Assembly (NCBI GenBank): GCA_026874595.1
Contig: CM049318.1
Coordinates: 53,855,250-53,919,249 of the forward strand
Length of the DNA stretch: 64,000 nt
DNA from: Sipunculus nudus
Taxonomy: Eukaryota > Annelida > Sipuncula > Golfingiida > Sipunculidae
Direction of reading: 5' to 3'
Both the position numbers and the translations under genes were made by a program. This document shows positions 62,801 to 64,000 of this stretch, in pieces. How positions within the stretch are numbered: position 1 is the stretch's first letter; each line of letters opens with the position of its first letter. The notes below the pieces were generated by a model. The model did not search any database. It was not told the origin of the DNA and saw only the letters and a list, made by a program, of their open reading frames with translations.

Positions 62801-63676
62801 CTTTTTTTCGCAATGCCTGCAGATATTGGCCTGATTTTTGGTGTGTTGGCAGATAATGACCAGTTACAGATCGAGTTCGCATTTTGTCCCGGTTGACCTA
62901 CTTTTGACCGTTTTACGGCTCCTAAACTTAGAAAATTTAATGAAAAATAGAAATTTTCATGACAAATGCATATGTACTGACTTTTTTTCCTCAATGCCTG
63001 CAGATACCACCCTGATTTTATATGTATGGGCAGATAATGACAGTTACAGATCGAGTTCGCGTTACGTCCCGGTTGACCCACTTTTGATTGTTTTAGGGCT
63101 CCTAAACATAGAAAATTTCATGAAAAACAGAAATTTTTATGGAAAATGCACATGTATGGACTTTTTTCACAATGCCTGCAGATACTGGCCTGATTTTTGG
63201 TGTGTTGCTTGATTATGACCCGTTACAGATCGAGTTTGCATTTTGCCCTTGTTGCCCTACTTTTGACCATACGACACCTCCTGATCTTAAAAAAATTTTC
63301 AATATTTAACAAATGTTTCTAATTTGCCCCAGGCGGGGGCATTCGTGTCGTTCCGACACATCTGGTTTCTCTAGTGCAACAGGGTGTAAATCTAGTTTAA
63401 CATCCAAGCATTTCTTTCTTGAAATTTGTATGAAAATGTAACATTTGATTGCCTACTTCCCCTGAGCTTTGTATACTCTGTGTATGCCAAGGTAAGATTT
63501 ATCATTCTTTTTACTATTCAATATTTTGCAAATACATCACAAATTTAAATGTTATTCATATGTACTCTTTGTAGGAGGCTTTCTCAGCTGTGGTCCAGTA
63601 TTTCGGTGAGAACCCAAAGACGACGGCACCCAATACTTTCTTCAGTCTCTTCGTGCGCTTCACTAAATCTTTCAAG
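13980..63676 (+). CDS. FMNL: FMNL-class formin gene, 23 exons seen, partial at both ends
   Basis: Formins nucleate and elongate unbranched actin filaments. FMNL proteins are Rho/Cdc42/Rac-regulated and act at the cell cortex in filopodia, lamellipodia and adhesion. Joining 23 GT-AG exons gives 2523 nt (841 codons) with no stop. Order: GTPase-binding/FH3 armadillo region (residues about 1-320 of this partial product), coiled coil (about 320-400), FH1 polyproline segment (about 413-466), FH2 actin-binding domain (about 470-841). Diagnostic stretches include [56 protein letters not shown], the FH2 start [28 protein letters not shown] and YFGENPKTT, all typical of FMNL rather than DAAM or diaphanous formins. 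The myristoylated N-terminus (perhaps 60-70 residues) and the C-terminal DAD are missing, so they should lie outside the window. Exon boundaries are inferred by eye. Confidence 0.96.
17431..17604. mobile_element. Short TIR element, CAGTGGAACC family
   Basis: The left end CAGTGGAACCTGTCTGAAAGG faces a right end whose reverse complement begins CCGTAAAACCTGTGTTATAAG, and TA is present on both flanks. It is 174 bp and noncoding. The internal text AGACCACC/GGTGGTCTTAT is shared with the copies at 9782 and 38226. Confidence 0.6.
17946..18114. mobile_element. Short TIR element, CAGTGAACCC type
   Basis: The left end TAGTGAACCCTCCCAATCTTA matches the reverse complement of the right end, ACAGAGAAACCCCTACTTA, loosely over about 20 bp. 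Length and internal AAGAGGTGACCATAA wording place it with the CAGTGGAAC family. The exact ends are uncertain. Confidence 0.45.
22476..22555 (+). CDS. FMNL: FMNL exon 2 (GTPase-binding domain)
   Basis: The acceptor TGATATTTCAG is followed by AAACGCAAG and the donor is GA/GTAAGT. The 80-nt exon ends in phase 2. It encodes [20 protein letters not shown] and on to RTNTI, matching the [12 protein letters not shown] block of vertebrate FMNL. The split last codon is completed by the next exon as Glu, followed by [10 protein letters not shown]. Confidence 0.95.
22581..27036. mobile_element. 4.5-kb tandem-array element with subterminal inverted repeats
   Basis: The left end AGCTCAGCTGACTG and the right end CAGTCAGCTGAGC are inverted copies 4.4 kb apart. 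The right end continues into the perfect palindrome GTGACCCATGGGTCAC and then CTTG. The interior has two arrays. One has four to five units of about 336 bp (marker ACTGATGGTCATGATTTTTG at about 22857, 23192, 23528 and 23864). The other has about nine units of about 280 bp from 24340 to 26720 (marker TGGCGCCACCT). There is no transposase. The architecture (flank, satellite core, hairpin-like end) resembles bivalve pearl elements and Helentron-associated repeats, which I infer rather than show. Confidence 0.7.
27041..27305 (+). mobile_element. tRNA-derived SINE
   Basis: An A-box-like TAGTGGTAGAACAC (about 27046) and a B-box-like GTTCAAATC (27085-27093) are spaced as in a tRNA promoter. They are followed by a unique body (CTGGGCCCCCACCCAGGGTG) and a T/G-rich tail. 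It sits directly after the terminus of the array element. It would be an RNA polymerase III transcribed retroposon, dependent on a LINE for movement. Confidence 0.65.
28562..28578 (+). repeat. Homopolymer C run (17 nt)
   Basis: Seventeen consecutive C residues lie in intron 2. The true length is likely polymorphic or an assembly estimate. Confidence 0.85.
29480..30045. repeat. Interspersed repeat family X, copy 1
   Basis: Segments such as GGCCAAAAAAATTAAGGTATG, CCTGCACTGATTTCTGAA and ACAGGGATGAATGCTTAC recur at 60386-60660 and, for the latter part, at 55838-56135. It is therefore a dispersed repeat of at least 560 bp. The 129-codon open frame on the minus strand inside it has no domain and is not preserved in the other copies. 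Confidence 0.6.
31062..31145 (+). CDS. FMNL: FMNL exon 3 (GTPase-binding/FH3)
   Basis: The acceptor ATTATTTTTTCAG precedes ATGGGTACG and the donor is ATGAG/GTAGGT. The 84-nt exon carries phase 2 to phase 2. With the split codons it encodes [20 protein letters not shown] followed by LSYTQLVM, nearly identical to the vertebrate FMNL signature [16 protein letters not shown]. This is one of the most reliable matches in the window. Confidence 0.97.
31146..32456 (+). other. FMNL: Intron 3, 1.3 kb
   Basis: It contains a divergent, single-unit relative of the intron-2 array element (about 31582-32385). The flanking stretches are AT-rich and hold nothing else that I can identify. Confidence 0.7.
31582..32385. 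mobile_element. Divergent copy of the AGCTC-GCTGACTG element
   Basis: It opens TTTTAGCTCTGCTGACTGAAAGTCATCTGAAC, matching the left end at 22577, and shares the internal phrases GGCACAAA-CGTAACCATTAG, CTGAAATTAGGTCACTG and TACCCCCCAGAATAAT. It closes near ACTCAAGCTGAATGAGCAAG. It lacks the tandem expansion seen in intron 2, so it may represent a short or ancestral form. Confidence 0.55.
32457..32649 (+). CDS. FMNL: FMNL exon 4 (FH3 armadillo region)
   Basis: The acceptor TTCTGTTTCTCAG precedes ACAAGAGC and the donor is CACCAG/GTGGAG. The 193-nt exon ends in phase 0. The first two thirds encode a polar, basic linker ([15 protein letters not shown]). The last third encodes [17 protein letters not shown], the conserved FMNL armadillo helix. 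The variable linker sits where vertebrate FMNL proteins carry a Ser/Arg-rich insertion. An ATG-initiated frame at 32419 reads into the exon but crosses the acceptor, so it is not a start. Confidence 0.96.
32823..32911 (+). repeat. AT-dinucleotide microsatellite
   Basis: TA repeats run almost without interruption over about 90 bp, broken by a short GTCACATGC island near 32871-32880. Confidence 0.9.
32913..33373. mobile_element. Possible hAT-type MITE
   Basis: The left end AGGCCTGTGAATTGCTTAGG and the reverse complement of the right end (AGGGCTGTAACAATGCAC) form a loose inverted repeat, with internal ATTGATTAAT-rich sequence typical of AGGGCTG-ended MITEs. The ends are degenerate. Confidence 0.35.
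33416..33492 (+). CDS. FMNL: FMNL exon 5 (FH3)
   Basis: The acceptor TTTTATCTTTCAG precedes TATGGGTTC and the donor is ATGAG/GTAAGT. It is 77 nt, phase 0 to phase 2. It encodes [20 protein letters not shown] then NHRSM, matching [20 protein letters not shown] of vertebrate FMNL. The split codon becomes Arg with the next exon. Confidence 0.95.
33493..34533 (+). other. FMNL: Intron 5 with one MITE
   Basis: This 1-kb intron is dominated by the TIR element at 33550-33943. The rest is AT-rich and I see nothing in it. Confidence 0.7.
33550..33943. mobile_element. TIR element, CCCTTTTCGCACGGCAA ends
   Basis: The left end CCCTTTTCGCACGGCAAGC pairs with the right end GCATTTGCCATTTGAAAGGGG. TA flanks both sides (33548-33549 and 33944-33945). 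It is 394 bp, with internal inverted phrases such as CGGTTTGAAACC and GTTTGAAAACAC. It has no coding capacity. Confidence 0.65.
34534..34627 (+). CDS. FMNL: FMNL exon 6 (FH3)
   Basis: The acceptor CTTCACTTTTCCAG precedes AACAAAAGC and the donor is AAACTG/GTGAGA. The 94-nt exon returns to phase 0. It encodes [20 protein letters not shown] followed by [12 protein letters not shown]. Vertebrate FMNL has [20 protein letters not shown], so this exon alone identifies the subfamily. Confidence 0.98.
34628..35654 (+). other. FMNL: Intron 6, no feature seen
   Basis: A 1-kb AT-rich intron. Open frames of 61-72 codons are short and unsupported. A slightly GC-richer patch at about 35320-35410 has no recognisable content. 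Confidence 0.65.
35655..35735 (+). CDS. FMNL: FMNL exon 7 (FH3)
   Basis: The acceptor TTCTATATACAG precedes GTGTGCAATG and the donor is TTCATG/GTCAGT (a less common +3 C). The exon is 81 nt, phase 0 to 0, 27 residues beginning [18 protein letters not shown]. It corresponds to VCGEKQRFEKLMEHFRNED in vertebrate FMNL. Confidence 0.93.
35736..36502 (+). other. FMNL: Intron 7, no feature seen
   Basis: 767 bp of AT-rich sequence. A short phrase (CATGTATTTATGTT, TTCCTGTTTTACATAGATTC) is partly duplicated at about 36400-36495, just before the acceptor. Nothing else is apparent. Confidence 0.65.
36503..36763 (+). CDS. FMNL: FMNL exon 8 (FH3 end and start of coiled coil)
   Basis: The acceptor GATCTTTCAG precedes ACTGCGTGC and the donor is TCACTG/GTGAGC. 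At 261 nt (87 codons, phase 0 to 0) it is the longest coding exon here. It begins [20 protein letters not shown] and includes [20 protein letters not shown], then a hydrophobic heptad-like helix ending [15 protein letters not shown]. This matches [20 protein letters not shown] and LEKLKHTESD of vertebrate FMNL and marks the end of the armadillo fold. Confidence 0.98.
36764..38094 (+). other. FMNL: Intron 8 with one MITE
   Basis: A 1.3-kb intron containing the CTGTGGTTG-family element at 36819-37251. The remaining part carries open frames up to 119 codons on the minus strand (37458-37817) with no recognisable domain. I regard these as chance. Confidence 0.65.
36819..37251 (+). mobile_element. 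MITE, CTGTGGTTG family copy B
   Basis: It begins CTGTGGTTGCCTTTTTATTT and ends AAGCCAACCACAA, with TA at 36817-36818 and 37252-37253. It is 433 bp and shares subterminal GCGATATTCACAAATGTGAA with copy C at 39241 and, inverted, copy A at 12823. Confidence 0.75.
38095..38143 (+). CDS. FMNL: FMNL exon 9 (coiled coil)
   Basis: The acceptor TTACTTTTTCAG precedes ACGAAAGAG and the donor is ATCG/GTAATT. The exon is 49 nt, phase 0 to 1. It encodes [16 protein letters not shown], a charged helix continuing the coiled coil. Vertebrate FMNL has a similar glutamate-rich segment here, but primary similarity is weak, so support comes from phase continuity and position. Confidence 0.85.
38144..38949 (+). 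other. FMNL: Intron 9 with one short TIR element
   Basis: An 806-bp intron containing the TIR element 38226-38398. No other structure is seen. Confidence 0.7.
38226..38398. mobile_element. Short TIR element, CAGTTGAACCCC family
   Basis: The left end CAGTTGAACCCCACAATTAT matches the reverse complement of the right end, CAGTGGAACTCCACCTTGCG, and the internal GACCACC/GGTGGTC is inverted. TA flanks both sides (38224-38225 and 38399-38400). It is 173 bp and the clearest member of its family here. Confidence 0.8.
38950..39002 (+). CDS. FMNL: FMNL exon 10 (coiled coil)
   Basis: The acceptor TTGTATTTTTAG precedes CTGACCTAG and the donor is TATAAG/GTATGC. The 53-nt exon, phase 1 to 0, encodes [18 protein letters not shown]. 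It has the heptad-like hydrophobics of the FMNL coiled coil (compare [20 protein letters not shown] in vertebrates). The phase fits both neighbours exactly. Confidence 0.88.
39241..39640 (+). mobile_element. MITE, CTGTGGTTG family copy C
   Basis: It begins CTGTGGTTGCCTTTTTGTTC and ends TGCCAACCACAG, with TA at 39239-39240 and 39641-39642. It is 400 bp. The subterminal phrase ATAATTGCGAATATGAAACC is nearly the same in copy B. Confidence 0.78.
39783..41075. mobile_element. 1.3-kb TIR element with CpG-rich interior
   Basis: The left end CTGTAGATTCAGATAATATT and the reverse complement of the right end, CTGTAGATTCAGAAATATTA, match closely. The similarity continues for about 50 bp (TTTTGTGGTTTTTGTA versus TTTTCGTGGTTTTCAT). 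TA flanks both sides (39781-39782 and 41076-41077). The interior, about 39900-40720, is strikingly CpG-rich compared with the neighbourhood but shows only a 77-codon open frame and no transposase. It is a nonautonomous DNA transposon, possibly one that captured other sequence. Confidence 0.75.
41174..41306 (+). CDS. FMNL: FMNL exon 11 (coiled coil before FH1)
   Basis: The acceptor TGAACTTTTTAG precedes GAGCTAAAT and the donor is CTAAAG/GTAAAG. It is 133 nt, phase 0 to 1. It encodes [20 protein letters not shown], then [20 protein letters not shown], like [31 protein letters not shown] of vertebrate FMNL. It closes the coiled coil just before the proline-rich FH1. Confidence 0.93.
42017..42460. 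mobile_element. TIR element, TAGAGCCC(T/C)GTTTTTTCCG ends
   Basis: The left end TAGAGCCCTGTTTTTTCCGT is matched by the reverse complement of the right end, TAGAGCCCCGTTTTTTCCGT, over more than 20 bp. CAATTG flanks each side (42011-42016 and 42461-42466), either a 6-bp target duplication or part of the repeat. The interior is studded with ACGGAAAA words in both orientations. It is 444 bp and noncoding. Confidence 0.75.
42748..43137. mobile_element. hAT-like MITE with CAGGGTTCAC ends
   Basis: The left end CAGGGTTCACATTTGACCC pairs with the right end GAAACTTGTGAACCCTG. The 8-bp flanks CCCTGTGG (42740-42747) and GTCTGTGG (43138-43145) agree at 6 of 8 positions, as for an old hAT target duplication. 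The interior repeats TTTACCCAG and AACCTGGGT words. Confidence 0.65.
43191..43397 (+). CDS. FMNL: FMNL exon 12 (FH1 domain)
   Basis: The acceptor TTTGTATTTTCAG precedes GTATAGTTGG and the donor is ACCCG/GTCAGT. It is 207 nt, phase 1 to 1. It encodes [17 protein letters not shown] followed by four proline runs of 7, 7, 7 and 8 residues separated by LPGSMA, LPGAAA and GMPGMG. FH1 binds profilin-actin and feeds monomers to the FH2 dimer, so run number and spacing set elongation behaviour. Four runs is compact compared with mammalian FMNL proteins. Open frames on the opposite strand here only reflect the GC-rich, stop-poor repeat. Confidence 0.97.
43398..43679 (+). other. FMNL: Intron 12, no feature seen
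   Basis: A 282-bp AT-rich intron between FH1 and FH2 with no recognisable element. Confidence 0.7.
43680..43804 (+). CDS. FMNL: FMNL exon 13 (start of FH2, lasso)
   Basis: The acceptor GGGTTTACAG precedes GGTTAGC and the donor is TACAAG/GTAAGA. It is 125 nt, phase 1 to 0. It encodes [20 protein letters not shown], then [22 protein letters not shown]. The Trp in LNW is the conserved FH2 lasso tryptophan that inserts into the partner subunit. Vertebrate FMNL reads [20 protein letters not shown]. Base composition is distinctly GC-richer than neighbouring introns. Confidence 0.98.
44085..44470 (+). repeat. Tandem repeat, about 125-130-bp unit, three copies
   Basis: The phrase GAGACTG-TTTTCACTGAGTTCTT and the following AAATTAC-TTCNAGTGAATG, GTATGACAGTAATTGAAAAGG recur near 44085, 44214 and 44348. 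The units are diverged by perhaps 10-20 percent. No coding meaning is seen. Confidence 0.75.
44722..44908. mobile_element. Short TIR element, CAGTGAAACC type
   Basis: The left end CAGTGAAACCTCATTTTGTAG resembles the reverse complement of the right end, AACAGGCACACCTTGTTGTG, and both continue into similar GAAGTTGA/GTCAAACT text. The ends are imperfect and there is no clear TA at the flanks. Confidence 0.4.
45315..45326 (+). CDS. Candidate 12-nt FMNL microexon
   Basis: The text TTTCCTTTGTTGTAG/GGTGAATTTAAG/GTGAGT offers a good polypyrimidine acceptor and a consensus donor around 12 nt that would add Gly-Glu-Phe-Lys in phase 0 between exons 13 and 14. Alignment with vertebrate FMNL is gap-free without it ([18 protein letters not shown]), so it would be an optional insertion in FH2, just after the lasso. 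Such a match can arise by chance in an 8-kb intron. Confidence 0.3.
45541..46268. mobile_element. MITE with TAGGGCTGGC ends (hAT-like)
   Basis: The left end TAGGGCTGGCAATCAGCTAT and the reverse complement of the right end, TAGGGCTGGCACGATTAATT, are inverted repeats with ATTGATTAAT-rich subterminal sequence. It is about 728 bp. No transposase is present, and short open frames inside are unsupported. Confidence 0.6.
47374..48142 (+). repeat. 27-bp tandem array (about 28 units)
   Basis: The unit is approximately GACTGACTAGTTTAAAGCAG plus TGTGACT, with variants having AGTTTGAGGCAG. Because 27 is divisible by 3, a 132-codon frame stays open on the minus strand, reading repeats of SQSHCFKLV. This is a consequence of the periodicity, not evidence for a protein. 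The array ends where the LINE is inserted, and one further unit lies beyond it at 51615. The first unit, CTGATTGACTAGTTTAAAGC, resembles the start of exon 14 (CTGATTGACTTTGATGAGTTTGAGGC in the copy at 52089) with 6 nt removed. Confidence 0.9.
48143..49857 (-). pseudogene. LINE 3' half (reverse transcriptase end), degenerate
   Basis: On the minus strand this holds the later part of a non-LTR reverse transcriptase: [10 protein letters not shown], the catalytic LFADDTMLY motif, then a 254-codon frame (48659-49423) with [26 protein letters not shown] and a C-terminal C-x-C-x9-H zinc-knuckle-like tail. Frameshifts lie after ILGP (about 49700) and near 49518, and a stop interrupts the tail at about 48656, so it is dead. 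It resembles CR1/Jockey-type invertebrate LINEs. The 3' UTR includes a 28-base G run on the + strand. The element ends near an AATAAA-like CAATAAATC. Confidence 0.85.
48307..48334 (+). repeat. Homopolymer G run (28 nt)
   Basis: Twenty-eight consecutive G residues lie in the LINE 3' UTR (C on the element's sense strand). This is G-quadruplex prone and probably length-variable. Confidence 0.9.
49858..51614 (+). pseudogene. LINE 5' half (endonuclease and start of RT), inverted
   Basis: On the + strand this encodes the APE-type endonuclease ([37 protein letters not shown] and YSDHNAVYM motifs), then, in a 492-codon frame from 50190, the start of the reverse transcriptase ([44 protein letters not shown]). 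A frameshift and stop near 50110 break the endonuclease. The frame runs out of the element at 51614 into the tandem-repeat unit. Its last 32 bp repeat the first 32 bp of the minus-strand half, showing that both come from one element. Confidence 0.88.
51990..52150 (+). repeat. Tandem relics of the exon 14 start
   Basis: The copy at 52089-52138 (after TATTTTTCAG) reads [14 protein letters not shown] and differs from the exon proper by only a few bases. Earlier, weaker copies read GAGTTTGAGACTATTCTTTT (about 52000) and TTTGATGGGTTTGAGGCTGT (about 52032). Using the upstream acceptor would shift the frame (offset 62 nt) and meet a stop, so exon 14 proper must start at 52151. Confidence 0.75.
52151..52298 (+). 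CDS. FMNL: FMNL exon 14 (FH2 linker/knob)
   Basis: The acceptor TTATTACTTTCAG precedes CTTATCGAC and the donor is AATGTTG/GTATGT. It is 148 nt, phase 0 to 1. It encodes [20 protein letters not shown], a lysine-rich insert ([10 protein letters not shown]) and [12 protein letters not shown]. Vertebrate FMNL has NVDEFEEIFKTKAQ and VTLLEANRAKNLAI, so the middle is variable but the ends align. The acceptor is chosen over the duplicate at 52088 because only 52151 keeps the frame. Confidence 0.96.
52299..52923 (+). other. FMNL: Intron 14, no feature seen
   Basis: 625 bp of AT-rich sequence without recognisable elements. Confidence 0.65.
52924..52981 (+). CDS. FMNL: FMNL exon 15 (FH2)
   Basis: The acceptor ATTCCATCGTTACAG precedes CCATCACAAG and the donor is CAACAG/GTAAGT. 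It is 58 nt, phase 1 to 2. With split codons it encodes [20 protein letters not shown], corresponding to AITLRKAGKTADEICKAIHV in vertebrate FMNL. Confidence 0.95.
52982..53450 (+). repeat. Donor-anchored tandem repeat, about 130-170-bp units, three copies
   Basis: Units start GTAAGTTCACAGGAACAACG (52982, the actual splice donor), GTAACTTCACAGCAAAGCTG (about 53112) and GTAAGTTCACAGCAGCACCG (about 53280). They share downstream phrases GTTTGCATACATAAAGAACACA and TGTATTGTCACCATAATATATA. The authentic 5' splice site thus lies within the repeated unit. Confidence 0.75.
53451..53919 (+). other. FMNL: Remainder of intron 15
   Basis: AT-rich sequence with a short imperfect inverted arrangement of ACAATAACAATACATTACCTCACAATA around 53756-53825 (GTATTGTGAGGTAATATATTGTTAC on the other arm), which could fold as a hairpin. 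Nothing else is seen. Confidence 0.6.
53920..53989 (+). CDS. FMNL: FMNL exon 16 (FH2)
   Basis: The acceptor TATACTTTACAG precedes CCTAGACC and the donor is CAGGAG/GTATGA. It is 70 nt, phase 2 to 0. It encodes [20 protein letters not shown] then NDQE. Vertebrate FMNL has [24 protein letters not shown] at this position. Confidence 0.95.
54262..54292 (+). repeat. Repeat terminus with CCCATGGG palindrome
   Basis: AAGCTGAGCATCATGACCCATGGGTCACTTG matches the right end of the array element at 27008-27036 and the solitary copy at 1078. Confidence 0.55.
54461..54542 (+). repeat. 22-bp minisatellite ending in the splice acceptor
   Basis: Units start GTGCCTTGTTTTCATTGTAT at 54461, 54483, 54505 and 54527, with period exactly 22. 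The last unit is cut short as GTGCCTTGTTTTCCAG, where the final AG is the exon 17 acceptor. The repeated text is pyrimidine-rich and supplies the polypyrimidine tract. Confidence 0.92.
54543..54620 (+). CDS. FMNL: FMNL exon 17 (FH2)
   Basis: The acceptor CCTTGTTTTCCAG precedes GTGAAAGCC and the donor is TATGGG/GTAAGT. It is 78 nt, phase 0 to 0, [20 protein letters not shown] then DKFIYG. It matches [25 protein letters not shown] of vertebrate FMNL. Confidence 0.97.
54621..55636 (+). other. FMNL: Intron 17, weak repeat only
   Basis: A 1-kb AT-rich intron. The stretch 54880-55270 has imperfect repeats around TTCATGCATATGTAAT (55000, 55137) with TGTGGTGTCGC/TGTGGTGCCGT between them, resembling molluscan intronic tandem repeats. 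No clear unit is resolved. Confidence 0.55.
55637..55723 (+). CDS. FMNL: FMNL exon 18 (FH2)
   Basis: The acceptor CTTTTATTGCAG precedes TTGCTCAAG and the donor is CAACCA/GTAAGT. It is 87 nt, phase 0 to 0. It encodes [20 protein letters not shown] then FDIYTQLQP, like [27 protein letters not shown] in vertebrate FMNL. Confidence 0.97.
55838..56135. repeat. Interspersed repeat family X, copy 2
   Basis: It shares GCATTCTAAGGAATGCAAGC and ACAGGGATGAATGCATACAC with copy 1 at 29480-30045. The middle section is different or missing, so this is a partial or diverged member. Confidence 0.55.
56270..57681. mobile_element. 1.4-kb TIR element with CpG-rich interior
   Basis: The left end CAGTAGAACGCCTGTATTAC and the reverse complement of the right end, CAGTAGAGGTTATACCGCC, begin identically. 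TA flanks both sides (56268-56269 and 57682-57683). Related inner repeats (CGGTCACCATCGGGACC at left; ATTCGGGACCGGAAAATCTGACC near 57170, and ACGGTCA words) suggest a nested or composite structure. CpG is dense at 56640-57660. No transposase is seen. The ends belong to the same CAGTNGAAC class as the short elements elsewhere in the window. Confidence 0.65.
57994..58380 (+). repeat. Upstream copy of exon 19 flanks, lacking the exon
   Basis: 57994-58103 (ACACCAAAATTTTTATCACT onward) is repeated at 58381-58490, and 58105-58378 (TGGTACTGTCTGGGACAGTG onward) is repeated at 59022-59291 with few differences. In the downstream copy the two blocks are separated by 531 bp containing exon 19. In the upstream copy they are fused directly. 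This suggests a tandem duplication followed by loss of the exon-bearing middle. Confidence 0.85.
58942..59010 (+). CDS. FMNL: FMNL exon 19 (FH2)
   Basis: The acceptor TTTTCTGTCTTTCAG precedes CAACTTAAC and the donor is TTAGAG/GTAAGA. It is 69 nt, phase 0 to 0. It encodes [20 protein letters not shown] then LLE, matching [23 protein letters not shown] of vertebrate FMNL. Confidence 0.97.
59011..59631 (+). other. FMNL: Intron 19 with duplicated block
   Basis: The first half (59022-59291) is the downstream copy of the block also found at 58105-58378. The rest shows nothing notable. Confidence 0.75.
59632..59712 (+). CDS. FMNL: FMNL exon 20 (FH2 core, GNYMN motif)
   Basis: The acceptor TTTCTTTTGTAG precedes ATTATCTTGG and the donor is GATATG/GTAAGC. 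It is 81 nt, phase 0 to 0. It encodes [20 protein letters not shown] then KLQSLDM. The GNYMN motif is the hallmark of FH2 domains, and the following [15 protein letters not shown] is nearly invariant in FMNL. Confidence 0.99.
59713..60252 (+). other. FMNL: Intron 20, no feature seen
   Basis: 540 bp of AT-rich sequence with no recognisable element. Confidence 0.65.
60253..60382 (+). CDS. FMNL: FMNL exon 21 (FH2)
   Basis: The acceptor TGTATCTTTCAG precedes CTGATGGAT and the donor is TCATCAG/GTAAGG. It is 130 nt, phase 0 to 1. It encodes [20 protein letters not shown], then [20 protein letters not shown] and ASS. This corresponds to [25 protein letters not shown] in vertebrate FMNL. KS-x-D-x-x-x-TLLH is the conserved FH2 actin-contact helix. 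Confidence 0.97.
60383..61560 (+). other. FMNL: Intron 21
   Basis: It begins inside repeat X copy 3 (60386-60660). The remainder is AT-rich with short unsupported open frames and no clear element. Confidence 0.65.
60386..60660. repeat. Interspersed repeat family X, copy 3
   Basis: GGCCAAAAAAATAAAAGGTATG, CCGCCTGTGTCAGTTTTAACC and GCCTGCACTGATTTCTGAA match copy 1 (from about 29563). Its boundary lies only about 3-5 bases inside the intron, directly behind the exon 21 donor. Confidence 0.65.
61561..61736 (+). CDS. FMNL: FMNL exon 22 (FH2)
   Basis: The acceptor TTGTGATTGGTAG (weak pyrimidine tract) precedes TTTCGCTGG and the donor is GCCCAG/GTGAGT. It is 176 nt, phase 1 to 0. It encodes [20 protein letters not shown], then [20 protein letters not shown] and on to [11 protein letters not shown]. 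Vertebrate FMNL: [24 protein letters not shown] and KKLQDDAKIAQ. The last 35 or so bases and the donor are the seed of the tandem array that follows. Confidence 0.98.
61737..62640 (+). repeat. 101-102-bp array carrying exon-end and 5' splice-site copies
   Basis: After the real donor (GT at 61737), the text CTCAAACTGCAGATAGATGC plus TAAAACAGCCCAG/GTGAGT recurs with GT at 61838, 61940, 62041 (altered to GTTGAG), 62143, 62245 and 62347. Two more degenerate copies have GTAAGT at 62443 and 62563. Spacing is 101-102 bp for the first seven. Each unit also includes a second, diverged half (CCCAAACTGCAGATATATTC). The coding part repeated is [11 protein letters not shown]. Confidence 0.95.
62709..63376. 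mobile_element. Molluscan-type repeat with ATGCCCCC hairpin end and 175-bp tandem core
   Basis: It starts ATGCCCCCACCACAAAGTGG then CCGGGGCAT, a self-complementary hairpin, and ends GGCGGGGGCATTCGTGTCGTTCCGACACATC with another small hairpin (GTGTCG-TTC-CGACAC). Between them, three units of about 175 bp repeat GACTTTTTTTCGCAATGCCT (about 62800, 62979 and 63160) and CAGTTACAGATCGAGTTCGC. No protein is coded. The open frames on both strands follow the repeat. Confidence 0.75.
63377..63574 (+). other. FMNL: End of intron 22
   Basis: About 200 bp of AT-rich sequence ending in the exon 23 acceptor TGTACTCTTTGTAG. Nothing else is seen. Confidence 0.7.
63575..63676 (+). CDS. FMNL: FMNL exon 23 (late FH2)
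   Basis: The acceptor TACTCTTTGTAG precedes GAGGCTTTC and the donor is TTCAAG/GTGAGT. It is 102 nt, phase 0 to 0. It encodes [20 protein letters not shown] then [14 protein letters not shown], matching [34 protein letters not shown] of vertebrate FMNL. The post-helix region and the DAD remain to be encoded downstream of the window. Confidence 0.98.
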
Positions 63677-64000
63677 GTGAGTACATTTTAGATATTAACA
63701 AACATCCTGTAGCCCAGTTTCATATGAAATGAAAGCTTAATATAGTGTTATACTGTTGATTTTCACCTAACCATGTAGATACGTACCATGTAATTCTATA
63801 AACCTGTTCAATTGGCAATACTATTCTTTGAAGATTATGTTTAATCTATACATCAATTCTTGTCAGTGCAATCCAGATTGCATTCTTTCATAATATTTAT
63901 TGTCAGAATCATAAAAAATCAAATTGGTTGTCTTGTATAAATATTGAAATATTAGGCTAGCCCTTTTCATTATTAGTGCAGGAATTGGTTTGTATAAAAT
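63677..64000 (+). other. FMNL: Start of intron 23, runs off the window
   Basis: AT-rich sequence after the exon 23 donor. No exon or element is recognised before the window ends. Confidence 0.7.

Noticed and set aside
62773..63212. Overlapping 102- and 124-codon open frames on both strands
   Set aside because: Both follow the 175-bp tandem units of the ATGCCCCC-ended repeat.

Overview
The window is AT-rich eukaryotic DNA holding most of one large, intron-rich gene on the + strand: an FMNL-class formin (formin-like protein; Drosophila orthologue Frl). I placed 23 coding exons between 13980 and 63676. They total 2523 nt (841 codons), all junctions are GT-AG, and the reading phase is kept from first to last. 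The gene is open at both ends. The N-terminal exon(s), normally carrying an N-myristoylation signal and the start of the GTPase-binding domain, and the C-terminal exons (end of FH2, DAD autoregulatory tail) are not recognisable here. Short exons, kilobase introns, and intronic repeats of styles I associate with molluscs (arrays beginning AGCTCAGCTGACTG with GTCCGTC-rich text, and arrays with ATGCCCCC ends) suggest a marine mollusc or other lophotrochozoan. The species cannot be named from the sequence alone.

Layout. 1-13979: 5' flank or first intron with several MITE-like elements and a CpG-richer block near 7.78-8.48 kb that looks like a promoter. 13980-41306: exons for the GTPase-binding/FH3 armadillo region and the coiled coil that follows. 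43191-43397: the FH1 exon, with four polyproline runs. 43680-63676: FH2 exons. Downstream of 63676 the next intron begins.

The introns are packed with repeats: a 4.5-kb tandem-array element (22581-27036), a tRNA-derived SINE (27041-27305), many short TA-flanked inverted-repeat elements including one family in three introns, two 1.3-1.4-kb TIR elements with CpG-rich interiors, and a degenerate LINE (48143-51614). The LINE's 5' half is inverted against its 3' half and it is bounded by a 14-bp direct repeat, as in a twin-primed insertion.

The most unusual theme is that several exon edges in the FH2 half appear to have seeded tandem repeats. Nine or so copies of a 101-102-bp unit after 61736 each carry the last coding bases of the exon plus its 5' splice site. 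A similar array starts at the donor at 52982. A 22-bp minisatellite ends in the acceptor at 54542. The start of the exon at 52151 is duplicated 62 nt upstream, and a 27-bp array at 47374-48142 may come from the same exon edge. A 12-nt in-frame candidate microexon (45315-45326) lies in the intron between the first two FH2 exons.

I saw no convincing second protein-coding gene, tRNA, rRNA or CRISPR array. Other open frames are repeat-derived or opposite to exons. Exon calls rest on family similarity recalled from knowledge plus splice-site and phase consistency. No alignment or transcript data were available.
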